Assembly: GCA_035345875.1 (NCBI GenBank)
Contig: DAORDH010000013.1
Location: forward strand, 74,081 to 138,080
Source of the DNA: UBA2033 sp035345875
GTDB taxonomy: Bacteria; Spirochaetota; Leptospiria; Leptospirales; Leptospiraceae
DNA: 64,000 nt
Direction: 5' to 3'
Part shown: one piece after another, positions 36,655 through 45,511 of the stretch
Layout of the letters: each line of letters begins with the position of its first letter
Numbering within the stretch: the first letter of the stretch is position 1
Made by a program: the position numbers and the translations under genes
Notes under the pieces: generated by a model
What the model was told of the DNA's origin: nothing
Seen by the model: only the letters and a program-made list of their open reading frames with translations
Database searches by the model: none

Positions 36655-37530
36655 CTACACAATCTTTCTATCAAAAAGTATGATAAAGTTTACCAAATAC
36701 AAATGAAATATACTGAAGAAGAAGAAAAATCGAGCAAATTTTTTAGATTCAGAAATCATCAATCGAATAGAGAGGTAAATCATGAGTAAACACAATGCAA
36801 CAGTGGAATACAAATAAAAGGTTCCTACTCGATCAGATACAAAATAAAATCCAACACAAGAAATGGAATATAGAATTGTATACATGAAGATTGCCTGAAC
36901 TGTCTTCTTCAATCCGCGAACTACAGGCATCATCGGGAATTCTGCTGAGTCATAGTCTTCTTTTAGAAAAATGGCAAGCGCCCAGAAATGTGCTGGTGTC
37001 CATAGAAAGATCATTCCAAAAAGAGTCCATGCAGAGAGAGGCAAACTGTTCGTAACCGCTGCATACCCGATTAAAGGTCCAATGCATCCAGAAATTCCAC
37101 CGATTACAATATTTTGATCGGTTCTCGGTTTCAAATAGATCGTATATAAAAAGATATAGAGTAATAAACCAGCTAACGCACATAGAGCAGTTAAAAGATT
37201 AGCAAAATAATATAAAATTCCAAAGGAAAGAAAGATAAAAAATAAACCCACAGTCAAAGCTGTTTTTGGTTTAATTTCTCCTTTTGGCAAAGGTCTATTT
37301 TTTGTTCTCTCCATTCTAGAATCTCGATCGATTTCAATGTATTGATTTAAGATAAAAGAAGCGGAGGACATAAAAAATGTTCCTATTAGAGTCATTGCAA
37401 CTAAAAATCCGGTTGGATGACCATCACCACCCAAATAGAGACCAGGTAAGGATGTAACCAATACGAGTGTAGTGACTCTTGGTTTTATTAATTTATTCCA
37501 GATAGAAATGTATTTTAAAATGGATGACAT
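36655..37530 (-). CDS. ctaB: Protoheme IX farnesyltransferase (heme O synthase)
   Basis: 291 residues with 8-9 TM helices, a UbiA-type prenyltransferase. The first Asp-rich motif is NQYIEIDRDSRMERTKNR (residues 62-79), and the second active loop is in KEDYDSAEFPMMPVVRG. KPRVTTLVLVTSLPGLYL near the N-terminus is typical of CtaB/CyoE. It farnesylates heme B to heme O, the precursor of heme A. It lies 6 bases after the heme A synthase gene, so the pair supplies an aa3-type oxidase whose subunits are not in this window. Confidence 0.93.
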   Translation of the reverse strand: MSSILKYISIWNKLIKPRVTTLVLVTSLPGLYLGGDGHPTGFLVAMTLIGTFFMSSASFILNQYIEIDRDSRMERTKNRPLPKGEIKPKTALTVGLFFIFLSFGILYYFANLLTALCALAGLLLYIFLYTIYLKPRTDQNIVIGGISGCIGPLIGYAAVTNSLPLSAWTLFGMIFLWTPAHFWALAIFLKEDYDSAEFPMMPVVRGLKKTVQAIFMYTILYSISCVGFYFVSDRVGTFYLYSTVALCLLMIYLSIRLMISESKKFARFFFFFSIFHLYLVNFIILFDRKIV

Positions 37531-37536
37531 GAGCGG

Positions 37537-38469
37537 CTAATTAGAGTTATCTTCTGGTAAAATTCTATAAAACAAAGCAGTGTAATTTAAAATGAATACT
37601 GCAACTCCTACTCCAGTATGCAATGCAGTAACTAGGATCGGTAGTTGAAATAGAACATTGGATACACCTAAAATGATTTGTAGTCCAACAGTATGAAGAG
37701 CCATTTTTAAAAAGAGACGAGTGCGTCGATCATATGATTTAAAAATAGAAATTGAAAAGTTAATTACAATTAAGATTAAAATGATATACGCCACAAATCT
37801 ATGCTCCATTTGAATACGAACAAGACCTTCCATTTTTGGAAACCAACTACCATGACAAGTTGGCCAGTCTGGACAAGCAAGTCCTGCATAATTAGAACTT
37901 ACTCTTCCTCCCATAAAAAGTTGGAAAAAAATAAGAATGACAGTAATTGTGAGAAGTAAGTTTCTAGTCGTAAAAATCTGGTTCCACTGAATGAATGAGA
38001 CTAATTCTGTTTCAGATTTTAGAATGTAGTTTGCTTTGGCTGTGATGCTTACGATTAATGTGAACAGTAACACTGCATTGAGTAAATGCATATTTACAGT
38101 TCCTGGATCGAGTAATTTGGTAACAGTAAGCTTTCCTAGTATCACTTGATTGACTAATACAACTAGAGCGGTTACTGCAAGTAAACCAAATCGTTTTCTT
38201 AGTTCAGAATTCTTAAAAATAACAATGGATAGACCAAGAATTACAAAACCAAGTAGACCTGAATAGATACGGTGTCCAACTTCCATCCAGATTCTAAACT
38301 CAGGAGGCGGAATCACTTTTCCATAACAAAGAGGCCAATCAGGACATGCAAGTCCAGAATCAGTCGCACGCACGAGTGGTCCAAATAAAATATTTATAAA
38401 AATTAAGATCGAAAGTAAAAAAGCTAAACGATAGACGGTAGAAATTGATTTGAGAAAAGCATCCTTCAT
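37537..38469 (-). CDS. ctaA: Heme A synthase (COX15/CtaA family)
   Basis: 310 residues, eight TM helices in two four-helix halves. Each half has the conserved cysteine block (GLACPDWPLCYGK and GLACPDWPTCHGSW) and heme-ligand histidines (GHRIYSG, EHRFVAY). It oxidises the C8 methyl of heme O to the formyl group of heme A. ATG 38469 is chosen: a ribosome site (GGAG...AGAG) precedes it and the membrane domain starts soon after. A longer in-frame start at 38592 would lie inside the ankyrin gene. It begins one base after that gene's stop codon. Confidence 0.93.
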   Translation of the reverse strand: MKDAFLKSISTVYRLAFLLSILIFINILFGPLVRATDSGLACPDWPLCYGKVIPPPEFRIWMEVGHRIYSGLLGFVILGLSIVIFKNSELRKRFGLLAVTALVVLVNQVILGKLTVTKLLDPGTVNMHLLNAVLLFTLIVSITAKANYILKSETELVSFIQWNQIFTTRNLLLTITVILIFFQLFMGGRVSSNYAGLACPDWPTCHGSWFPKMEGLVRIQMEHRFVAYIILILIVINFSISIFKSYDRRTRLFLKMALHTVGLQIILGVSNVLFQLPILVTALHTGVGVAVFILNYTALFYRILPEDNSN

Positions 38470-38470
38470 T

Positions 38471-39016
38471 CTAGTCTCTGGCTCCGGCTTGTCTGAGCAT
38501 TGAAACAATCTCAGGCCTTCCTCCTTTAATTGCAAATGTGAGTGCTGATTCTTCTGAATTTGTTCTAGAGTTTGGATTTGCTTTGTTTTCAAGGAGTAGA
38601 CTCACTGCATCTTTTCTTGCAAAGAAAACTGCATGGACGAGAGCAGTCTTTCCTTCTTTATCTTTTGCATTGATTAAAATTCCTGGTCTACTCAGAAGAT
38701 AACGTAGAATTTCTACGTGACCGTTAGCAGAGGAATACATAAGAGCAGTTTTTCCTGTCTCTTTTTGTTTACGGTTTACATCTGCTCCTGCTTCTACTAA
38801 AAGTTTCACTAATTCTAAATTATTATCAACGGATGCGATAAGAAGCGGAGTCATTTCTCTTGAATCGGTCGCATTCAGATTCACTTTAGATTTGAGAAGG
38901 ATTTTCACCTTCTCAATGTTTGTATCTTTCACTGCCTCTATGAATTCTTCATTTACATCTGCACTGAGAGTAAATGAAAAAAAGAAGAGGCTAATCAGGA
39001 GTAAACGGTATAGCAC
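38471..39016 (-). CDS. Secreted ankyrin-repeat protein
   Basis: 181 residues: signal peptide (about 1-18, ending FTLSA) then five ankyrin repeats (about 25-181; 'MTPLLIASVDNNLELVKLL', 'TALMYSSANGHVEILRYLL', 'ALTFAIKGGRPEIVSML'). It is probably a periplasmic protein-interaction module. I use GTG 39016, because AAGAGG sits 6 bases upstream and the signal peptide begins exactly there. TTG 39040 would add eight residues and overlap the dehydratase gene. Its place directly before ctaA suggests a link with oxidase assembly or oxidative stress, which is only inference. Confidence 0.78.
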   Translation of the reverse strand: MLYRLLLISLFFFSFTLSADVNEEFIEAVKDTNIEKVKILLKSKVNLNATDSREMTPLLIASVDNNLELVKLLVEAGADVNRKQKETGKTALMYSSANGHVEILRYLLSRPGILINAKDKEGKTALVHAVFFARKDAVSLLLENKANPNSRTNSEESALTFAIKGGRPEIVSMLRQAGARD

Positions 39017-39026
39017 AGTTAACCTC

Positions 39027-39443
39027 TTAAGCACAAGCAACGATCAAATCGCCACCGGCTTTTACTTCTCCATTTTGATCTACAGCTTCCACTGTGAGAG
39101 TGATTAACTTTTCCCCATTTTCTTCTTTTTTCTTTTTGATTACACCTTTGCAGGTAAGAACAGATCCTAGCTTGGTCATTGCTTTGAATTTTACTCCAAA
39201 GAATTTAATTTGTTTTTGGTCTACCCAATTTGTGCAAGCGCGACCGATTAGTGCCATAACAAACATACCATGTGCAATTGTTCCATCTAAACCATTAGCA
39301 ATTGCAAAGTCTTTGTCATTGTGGATAGGATTAAAATCTCCACTTGCTCCCGCATAACGCACTAGATTCGCATGAGTGATTGCAGGTAGTGTAAGAGAAG
39401 GAATTTCTTGACCCACTTCTACTTTATCAAATTCGATTTTCAT
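39027..39443 (-). CDS. MaoC-like (R)-hydroxyacyl dehydratase, catalytic subunit
   Basis: 138 residues, a single hot-dog fold. The hydratase-2 motif YAGASGDFNPIHND (residues 30-43) contains the catalytic Asp and His, followed by the FAIANGLDGTIAHGMF helix. Members hydrate enoyl-CoA/ACP or dehydrate (3R)-hydroxyacyl chains. Together with the upstream gene it has the two-subunit layout of HadAB-type enzymes, in which this subunit carries the catalytic dyad. Start ATG 39443 with AAGGAG. 10 bases after the upstream partner. Confidence 0.85.
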   Translation of the reverse strand: MKIEFDKVEVGQEIPSLTLPAITHANLVRYAGASGDFNPIHNDKDFAIANGLDGTIAHGMFVMALIGRACTNWVDQKQIKFFGVKFKAMTKLGSVLTCKGVIKKKKEENGEKLITLTVEAVDQNGEVKAGGDLIVACA

Positions 39444-39453
39444 AAATTACTCC

Positions 39454-39906
39454 TTAGTTAGGTCTGATGACAATCGCCATCTCTGCTTGAATGCATGGTT
39501 CATTTTTAGAATTATGGTAGGTAGTTCTAAAAGTTACCATATCCATCTTTCCTGTTTTCACATCTACAACCTCTGATTGTGCCCATACATTTCCTGGATA
39601 GAGAGGTTTTAGGTAAGTGTATTCTTCTTTTAGGTGAAGAAGACGCTTAATATCAATTCCAAAAGAGGTCATATCTTCCCAAATTTTAGGATAGCCCCAG
39701 AACTGAACAGCAGTTTGGAAGGTAGGGGGAGCAGGAATATCATCATAGCCAGCTTTTTTAGCAGCTTCTATATCGAAATAAATTGGGTTTGTTTCCCCAA
39801 TTGCAATGCAGAACTCTTTAATCTTGCCACGTTCCACAGTAAAATCAAAACGATCCATTTTTTTTCCAACGATGTCTTTGGAAAGTGCACTCGTAGTTTC
39901 GCTCAT
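39454..39906 (-). CDS. FAS1-like dehydratase (MaoC N-terminal type), partner subunit
   Basis: 150 residues, hot-dog fold of the MaoC N-terminal/FAS1-like dehydratase family: VERGKIKEFCIAIGETNPIYFD near residue 25-46, the PAPPTF block (about 66-71) and a substrate-channel segment. It lacks the D-x4-H catalytic pair in the usual place, so it is likely the substrate-binding half of a HadAB-like heterodimer with the next gene. CGGAGT precedes the ATG. The pair may act in fatty acid elongation or beta-oxidation-type reactions; which cannot be told from sequence. Confidence 0.8.
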   Translation of the reverse strand: MSETTSALSKDIVGKKMDRFDFTVERGKIKEFCIAIGETNPIYFDIEAAKKAGYDDIPAPPTFQTAVQFWGYPKIWEDMTSFGIDIKRLLHLKEEYTYLKPLYPGNVWAQSEVVDVKTGKMDMVTFRTTYHNSKNEPCIQAEMAIVIRPN

Positions 39907-40209
39907 AATTAGAACTCCGTGTATATTACTGAATCTACATATTTCAAAATTGAAGTATTCAGTCTATTCTTTATTTTGGATATGGAGACTTGCAATTTGT
40001 GACATATTCGGGGCGATTCGAAGAAATCTACTCTCTTCTATTAGATGAATGCTTTAGTATTAAGAAAAATTTTGAAAGATTACCACAGATGAGCACCGAG
40101 GACACCGATAAAAGATTCGATGATTTTCAAATGTGAATGTTTCCTTATTACTTTGTTATCTTAAGCTCTTGAATGTGCAAATCTATCGATACTTTCCGAA
40201 AGAAATTTT
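39907..40209. other. Intergenic region holding a dispersed repeat
   Basis: 303 bases. It must contain the promoter of the dehydratase operon near its left end, though I cannot place one with confidence. The dispersed repeat lies at 40075-40116. No gene seen. Confidence 0.5.
40075..40116. repeat. Dispersed intergenic repeat, copy 2
   Basis: AAAGATTACCACAGATGAGC followed by a segment that is the reverse complement of the core at 28122-28162. The two are in inverted orientation about 12 kb apart. Confidence 0.75.
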
Positions 40210-41196
40210 TTAATGTTGAGAAATTTCTTTTCCATTGTAAAAGAAATTAAACTCTCCTTGGTTATTATAAGAGATAGAATTCTTTCCTTCTTTATAAATG
40301 GTGATTGAGCTTTCCTGAATTGGTTTCATTTTTTTGAAGTCGATTTTACAATCATATGCATCCATTTCTTCCATTAATTTAAATTTGAAAGAACCAAATC
40401 GAATTATCGGAGCATCTACTCGATATAATTTTTCTTTCCAGAGAATATAAAAATTTTTTGAACTCTCGACTTGGAACAAAATCGAATAACCATCCTTTGC
40501 CTCTGAGTCTTTGCAATTTAATTGATTTACAGTATATAATTCATTGATTTTTCCGGTAGACCAATTTACTTTTTCTTTTGCAAAACTCCAGGTTCCACCA
40601 CTTCCTGCATCTCCATCTCCATACCCATCCATTAAAAGATCATTTTCATTGAACCAATCTTTTACTCTTGTCCAGTAATGATTCCGACAAGCTTTTTGCT
40701 TATCGTTTCCTATGCGTTGAATCAATTTAGAGTTTTTAGAACGAATCTCCATAAAACAGGAATCGATGTAGCCAGTATACCGATTGCAGTCACAATTTTT
40801 ATAAGGGGAAATTATTTCAAAATACTTCGATCTATCTGGACTTTCTTTTTTGTTGATTACATTATACGTTCCAATATACGATTTAGGCAGAAAACCAATT
40901 TTATTATTATATCTTATTTTTAGGGCAGAATCATAACTGAATAAATTTGTTTCGTCCTTTTTCGTCTCTCGAATTTCAACACGCGAAAAACTAGGTATAA
41001 AAAAAGATTCAGTCATTTCAGTAGATTTGGATCCATTGTTATTCGAATTAAAACTTGTAGTGAAAACTCCATAAGGGACGTTAATAAAATAATAGGGATC
41101 ACTAAAGACTGAATTCGGAAAGAAAAGAAGAAAGATAATTTGAAAGAAGAGTTTTATATAGTTTCTCATATTTGAATAAAAAAGATTGCGTTCCAT
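40210..41196 (-). CDS. Hypothetical secreted protein
   Basis: 328 residues. N-terminal signal peptide (hydrophobic core about 14-27, ending SVFSD); mature part beta-rich with three cysteine pairs (CDCNRY, DSCF, YDCK) and an SH3-like opening (NKIGFLPKSYIG). Not recognised. Start unclear: ATG 41196 and ATG 41169 are in frame and both keep the signal peptide. It follows the Uma2 gene by 19 bases on the same strand. Confidence 0.55.
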   Translation of the reverse strand: MERNLFYSNMRNYIKLFFQIIFLLFFPNSVFSDPYYFINVPYGVFTTSFNSNNNGSKSTEMTESFFIPSFSRVEIRETKKDETNLFSYDSALKIRYNNKIGFLPKSYIGTYNVINKKESPDRSKYFEIISPYKNCDCNRYTGYIDSCFMEIRSKNSKLIQRIGNDKQKACRNHYWTRVKDWFNENDLLMDGYGDGDAGSGGTWSFAKEKVNWSTGKINELYTVNQLNCKDSEAKDGYSILFQVESSKNFYILWKEKLYRVDAPIIRFGSFKFKLMEEMDAYDCKIDFKKMKPIQESSITIYKEGKNSISYNNQGEFNFFYNGKEISQH

Positions 41197-41215
41197 CTAA
41201 GAAGTGTGTCTAAAT

Positions 41216-41773
41216 TCAAAACACTTGTTCTAATTCAATTTCCATTCCAGCGACTAATCGTGATTTGGCGATTTCGGTTTTAGAATGTTCAGCAAAGGAG
41301 ATAAATTTTCCATTTTGATTTTCGAAGAGTTCTACAGTTTTTTGGATAGGGTCTACAACCCAGTATTCGCGCACGCCAGACTTTTCGTATGTCGTCTTTT
41401 TTTGTTTTAAGTCGTAATATGCCGTGGAAGGAGACAGAATTTCTACCACTAGATCAGGAGTACCTTCAATTTTGTTTTCTTTCATCTTAGGAAAGCTTTC
41501 GTTTAATAGAATTCGAATGTCTGGCTGATAAACATCTTTTTCGGAAAGCATTACATCTAATGGAGATACAAAGACTTTTCCGATTTTATTTTTAAGTAAG
41601 AAATTTCGAAAAAGGCTGCTGAGATTTAATAAAATATCTTGGTGGTATAAACTGGGTGATGTTATTTCAATAATTTCTCCTCCTATTAATTGGAATTTTC
41701 CTCCTTCTGGAGTTTTCAAATAATCAGCATAGGTGGACTCTTTTTTTTCTGCACCAAAGTCATATACGATCAT
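41216..41773 (-). CDS. Uma2-family (DUF820) putative endonuclease
   Basis: 185 residues. The PD-(D/E)XK-like pattern of the Uma2 family is complete: YELIGGEI-like opening (KFQLIGGEIIEI), VSPLDVMLSEKDVYQPDI with the Asp (about 68-85), PDLVVEILSPST (about 104-115, the E of the ExK step), DLKQKKTTYEKSGVREYWVVDP (the Lys). The family is abundant in cyanobacteria and spirochaetes and often behaves like a mobile gene; a nuclease fold is known from structures, the physiological role is not. It starts 113 bases from the divergent rhodanese gene. Confidence 0.85.
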   Translation of the reverse strand: MIVYDFGAEKKESTYADYLKTPEGGKFQLIGGEIIEITSPSLYHQDILLNLSSLFRNFLLKNKIGKVFVSPLDVMLSEKDVYQPDIRILLNESFPKMKENKIEGTPDLVVEILSPSTAYYDLKQKKTTYEKSGVREYWVVDPIQKTVELFENQNGKFISFAEHSKTEIAKSRLVAGMEIELEQVF

Positions 41774-41886
41774 GAGAATACAGTAACAGTTTTATAATAT
41801 TCGAGTCAAGAATTAAACAAACAGTGAGTATTCGCATTGACAGTGGTTGCTTTAAGAAACAATTTAGTTTGACTAGGAGTAATCGT

Positions 41887-42462
41887 ATGAAATTATTTTT
41901 ATTTTTTAGCCTTCTATCCATTTCTATTTTTGCGGATGGGGAGAATTTGAAATCAGCATATGTTGATTATGATGCATTTGAAAAGATAGTGGCAGAGGTG
42001 AAAGAGCATAGAAAGAACCGTCTTGTTTCTCTAGAAAAATTTTTAGAAATGTCGAAAGAAGACAAAGTTATAATTTTAGATACACGTTCACCCGCGATGT
42101 ATAAGAGTAAGCATATAAAAGGAGCTGTGCATCTAAACTTTTCTGATTTTACACAGAGAAATTTAGCGAGAGTGATTCCAAGCTTTGATACGAAAGTGCT
42201 GATCTATTGTAATAATAATTTTGAGGATGACCAAGTAAATTTTGCCTCTAAAATTGCAGCACCTCCTGTAGCTAATAATACGACTCCAATCACACTTGCT
42301 CTAAATATTCCAACTTATATTAATTTGTATGGGTATGGATACAAAAATGTTTATGAACTGAAAGAGTTAGTTTCTGTAAGGGACGAACGAATCAGTTTTG
42401 AAGGAACTTCTGTTCTTTCTTTACCCCAAACAGAATCTAAAACAAAATCTAAATCTAAGTAA
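41887..42462 (+). CDS. Periplasmic rhodanese-domain protein
   Basis: 191 residues. Signal peptide (1-17, ISIFADG), then a rhodanese domain (about 45-155): ILDTRSPAMYKSKHIKGAVH near the start and the active-site loop LIYCNNN with Cys108. Rhodaneses move sulfane sulfur; periplasmic forms have diverse or unknown roles. The loop region carries an insertion (PPVANNTTPITLALNIPTY) before the closing helix. ATG 41887 has AGGAG 8 bases upstream; the longer frame from 41824 lacks support. A Lys/Ser tail follows. Next gene begins 14 bases downstream. Confidence 0.82.
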   Translation: MKLFLFFSLLSISIFADGENLKSAYVDYDAFEKIVAEVKEHRKNRLVSLEKFLEMSKEDKVIILDTRSPAMYKSKHIKGAVHLNFSDFTQRNLARVIPSFDTKVLIYCNNNFEDDQVNFASKIAAPPVANNTTPITLALNIPTYINLYGYGYKNVYELKELVSVRDERISFEGTSVLSLPQTESKTKSKSK

Positions 42463-42476
42463 TATAAGGAAAAAAT

Positions 42477-43049
42477 TTGAGAAAAATTATTTTATACATG
42501 CATATGTCTCTAGATGGAGTTGTATCGGACTTAGAAAAATGGGCATCTATTCAAGATGATACGTTATACGACTCAATGGAGCGTTATGATACGGTAGATA
42601 CTGTCTTATTTGGGGGAAATACCTTTAATCCGATGGCAGAGTATTGGAAAAATGCAGAGCTAAATTCTTCCGATCCTCTTGAGAAAGATTTTGCAAAACA
42701 GATCAATTCTAAAAAGAAGTTTGCTTTGATCAATCGGGATTTGCATATCGATTGGAATGCTTCTGAAAAATTACTCTATACTAGCATTGAAGATTTGAAA
42801 TCAAAACTAAATGAATTAAAAGCCAAAGAGGGAAAGAATATTTCTGTGGAGAGTGGAATTCGAACCTGGCATTTGTTTTTAGAAAATTCTCTCTTTGATG
42901 AAATTTGGCTTAGAATTCAGCCTGTGATTGCTGGTAGCGGAACACGGCTATTTGACTCTGTAAAAAATAAAATGAACTTAGAAGTTGTAGAATCGAAACA
43001 GTTTCCTTCTGGGATACTCGGAGTGACCTATCGTAGAACAAAGAATTGA
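42477..43049 (+). CDS. RibD C-terminal/DHFR-like reductase
   Basis: 190 residues, dihydrofolate-reductase fold of the RibD C-terminal family (PF01872): LYMHMSLDGVVSD near the start, TVLFGGNTFNPM (nucleotide-binding G-G-T), the ESGIRTWHLFLENSLFDEIWLRIQPVIAGSGTRLF block toward the C-terminus. Stand-alone members are NADPH-dependent reductases of unknown substrate, common in bacteria. The start is TTG 42477: AAGGA lies 6 bases upstream and no ATG fits. Probably cotranscribed with the rhodanese gene. Convergent with the next gene, which ends 2 bases away. Confidence 0.83.
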   Translation: MRKIILYMHMSLDGVVSDLEKWASIQDDTLYDSMERYDTVDTVLFGGNTFNPMAEYWKNAELNSSDPLEKDFAKQINSKKKFALINRDLHIDWNASEKLLYTSIEDLKSKLNELKAKEGKNISVESGIRTWHLFLENSLFDEIWLRIQPVIAGSGTRLFDSVKNKMNLEVVESKQFPSGILGVTYRRTKN

Positions 43050-43051
43050 TT

Positions 43052-44125
43052 TTATAATATATCAATTCCAAGTATTAATCTATCGTCATTGTAGGCAGCT
43101 CCATTTGCAAATGCTTCTGATCTGGAAATAATTCCATCGATGATTTGGTGTATATCTTGATTTTCTTCACAGGACTCTTTAATGATTTCGGCGAGTCCAT
43201 CATTGCCTAAAATTTTTTCCTGAACATTTCTTATTTCTATGAATCCATCCGTAATCCAAAAGATCTTATCTCCTGAATTTAGTTCAATAGTTAATTGTTC
43301 ATAGGATAAATTCCTCATGAGACCTAACGGAGATCCTGGCATCTGGTAAATTTCTGTTATCCGCTTTTCTTTTCTATAGATAAATGGATAGGGATGACCA
43401 CCTCTTGAAAATGTTAAGAAAGCTTTGTTATTCTGAAATTCAATAAATCCATAGAGTGCAGTGAAATAATAGTCCTCCCCTAAATATTGTTCTGCTTCAT
43501 TGTTTAGATACTCTAAATAACTTTTAGGGGATAATGAGTAGTATTCGCGTGCTCTATACGAAAGCGCATAGGCGAGAGCGGCTATTAATGCAGCAGAGAT
43601 TCCATGACCAACCACATCTCCGATCAATAAACCTAGTTTCCCATCAGGAAATTTTACAATGGAAAGAAAATCTCCTCCTACTGGATTTAGAGGAATGTAT
43701 TTATAACTGATATTGCATTCATTCATTTTAGGAATTTTAGGAAGAGAAAATTCCTGAACAAGTTTAGCAGAATGTAAATCCTGTTTATAGGTAGAAATCA
43801 TATCCTGTAAGTTTGTTTCCATTGTATTAGAGCGAATGATTTCAATTTTCATTTCCCGATTGATTCGCATCAGTTCTGCCAATGCATTTTTTATAGTGAT
43901 TTGTTTTCCACCTGCATAACCGGCGAGTAATCCTAAAAAGAAAGGAGCTGTATCGATGATCCACAACAGTGGTGTGTTTTTTTGTGTTAAAAGGAGCAGT
44001 TCAATATCAATCGACTGAAAAAACGAATAAGACTGTAAAATAGTTGAAAAGAATGGAAATAATAGACCAAATAGGGAACCATAGAACGTATATCGATTTA
44101 TATATGACTTCCATTCGAGTATCAT
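43052..44125 (-). CDS. Membrane-anchored SpoIIE/RsbU-type PP2C phosphatase
   Basis: 357 residues. Two TM helices (about 12-32 and 52-72), a coiled coil (about 75-120) and a SpoIIE phosphatase domain (about 130-355): NPVGGDFLSIV, LLIGDVVGHGISAAL, FSRGGHPYPFIY, FWITDGFIEIR and NDDRLILGI. The metal-binding Asp residues are present. It lacks the sensor and TPR domains of the two other SpoIIE proteins here, so it may be driven by its short membrane part. It is convergent with the RibD-like gene; a GAATTGAT/ATCAATTC hairpin spans the junction. Confidence 0.87.
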   Translation of the reverse strand: MILEWKSYINRYTFYGSLFGLLFPFFSTILQSYSFFQSIDIELLLLTQKNTPLLWIIDTAPFFLGLLAGYAGGKQITIKNALAELMRINREMKIEIIRSNTMETNLQDMISTYKQDLHSAKLVQEFSLPKIPKMNECNISYKYIPLNPVGGDFLSIVKFPDGKLGLLIGDVVGHGISAALIAALAYALSYRAREYYSLSPKSYLEYLNNEAEQYLGEDYYFTALYGFIEFQNNKAFLTFSRGGHPYPFIYRKEKRITEIYQMPGSPLGLMRNLSYEQLTIELNSGDKIFWITDGFIEIRNVQEKILGNDGLAEIIKESCEENQDIHQIIDGIISRSEAFANGAAYNDDRLILGIDIL

Positions 44126-44332
44126 GGTTTAAATTAGAGTATTTTAGAAGCTTAGAAATTGATTCTTAATTTGTAAAATCAAAAAACTAAATCGATTTGT
44201 TTTATTCTTTGTGCAGAATGCAATAGTAAGTGAAATTTCATTCGATAATCTATTTACTCCATTTTATTTGTAAATGGTTTCGTATTCTATACTTTTGATT
44301 TATATAAAGTGATAAAGAGTTTTAATTTTAAT

Positions 44333-44890
44333 ATGATTCGATACCAAATTGCAATCGTGATCTTGTCAATATTCTTGTTCTGCTATAAAGGAAAGCCATC
44401 TATACCAACTCGGGCAGATTGGAATCATTTCTCCAAGGATAACTGGAATGAAATAGATATGGTTCATAAATATATAATGAAAGAAATGCCTAATAACGTT
44501 TTTACTATAGAAGAAATTTTAAGACAAGGGACTGAATGGAAGAACTTGGATGAGCCACCTTTTGTTATTCCTCCAAAACATCTTTGGAAAAATATTTTAC
44601 CTACAATTTATTTTATCAATAGATTTATTATTCCCAAAATTGGTGAAGTAGAAATTGTTTCCTCTTATAGAACAAGAGTTTACAATCAGTTAGCCGGTGG
44701 AGCTAAAAATAGCCGCCATTTAACCTTTAATGCATTTGATATGATACCCAAGAAAAAGATTTCTAGAGAGCAGTTGCATACTATTCTAATTCAAATATGG
44801 GAAAAAGAAGGTAGGCAATACAAGGTTGGTCTAGGGCTTTACTCTGGACTTCGATTTCATATTGACACATCTGGATTTAGGAAATGGTAA
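44333..44890 (+). CDS. Peptidase M15-type lipoprotein
   Basis: 185 residues. A short signal peptide with Cys17 (IFLFC) suggests lipidation. The domain keeps the M15 (D-Ala-D-Ala carboxypeptidase, VanY/DUF882-like) zinc pattern: VSSYRTRVYNQLAGGAKNSR then HLTFNAFDM (His and Asp ligands) and LRFHIDT near the end (third ligand His). It probably trims peptidoglycan stem peptides. GTG 44309 is an alternative start that would lengthen the signal region. The M23 gene begins one base after its stop, so the two wall hydrolases form a pair. Confidence 0.8.
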   Translation: MIRYQIAIVILSIFLFCYKGKPSIPTRADWNHFSKDNWNEIDMVHKYIMKEMPNNVFTIEEILRQGTEWKNLDEPPFVIPPKHLWKNILPTIYFINRFIIPKIGEVEIVSSYRTRVYNQLAGGAKNSRHLTFNAFDMIPKKKISREQLHTILIQIWEKEGRQYKVGLGLYSGLRFHIDTSGFRKW

Positions 44891-44891
44891 A

Positions 44892-45494
44892 ATGAAAATA
44901 GTAAAAGTTTTTTTATTTATTCCAAGTTTTGTTTTATTTACTCATTGTTTTTGTTTTCTAAAGGAACGAACAAAGGAAGAAATATACCAAAAAATTTTTC
45001 AAGAAAATCCAGTTTTTATATCAGATGGATTTGATTTCCCAGTTGGAGCGCCTAACGCAAAGAAATACTACGATGCTCAACCTTTCGGTAAAAATTCGCA
45101 TTTAGGAGAAGATTGGAATCGAGTGGATGGTATGGATTTAGGAGAGCCAGTCTATGCTAGTTCAAATGGAATTGTTAGTTTTGTGCAAGATATTGGTGGT
45201 GGGTGGGGAAATGTAGTTAGAATTGTGCATTGTATGCCTGATGGTAAATTGTATGAAACATTGTATGCACATTTTCAAACTGTAATTGTAAAACCAAATG
45301 CTATGGTTTTAAGAGGACAAAAGATTGGAACGATTGGAGATGCAGGTGGAAAATATTCCCCTCATCTACATTTTGAGTTAAGAGAAGATATTCATCTACC
45401 GGTTGGTCACGGCTATTCAGTGTTAACCGCTGGATATTTAAATCCCAAGGAATTTATAAAAAAAAATCGAAAGTTAGAAGTTAAGTCAAAGTAA
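44892..45494 (+). CDS. Peptidase M23 (LytM-type) endopeptidase lipoprotein
   Basis: 200 residues; hydrophobic leader with Cys19 (LFTHC). The LytM fold is clear: HLGEDWN (first Zn ligands His and Asp), VYASSNGIVSFV, GGGWGNVVRIVH, YAHF, and the HLHFEL motif (catalytic His and third ligand). It hydrolyses peptide cross-links in murein, or activates other hydrolases if inactive; here the metal ligands are all present. ATG 44892 is chosen over the in-frame TTG inside the previous gene. One base separates it from the M15 gene. Confidence 0.85.
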   Translation: MKIVKVFLFIPSFVLFTHCFCFLKERTKEEIYQKIFQENPVFISDGFDFPVGAPNAKKYYDAQPFGKNSHLGEDWNRVDGMDLGEPVYASSNGIVSFVQDIGGGWGNVVRIVHCMPDGKLYETLYAHFQTVIVKPNAMVLRGQKIGTIGDAGGKYSPHLHFELREDIHLPVGHGYSVLTAGYLNPKEFIKKNRKLEVKSK

Positions 45495-45511
45495 AGGGGC
45501 GTCTAACAATC

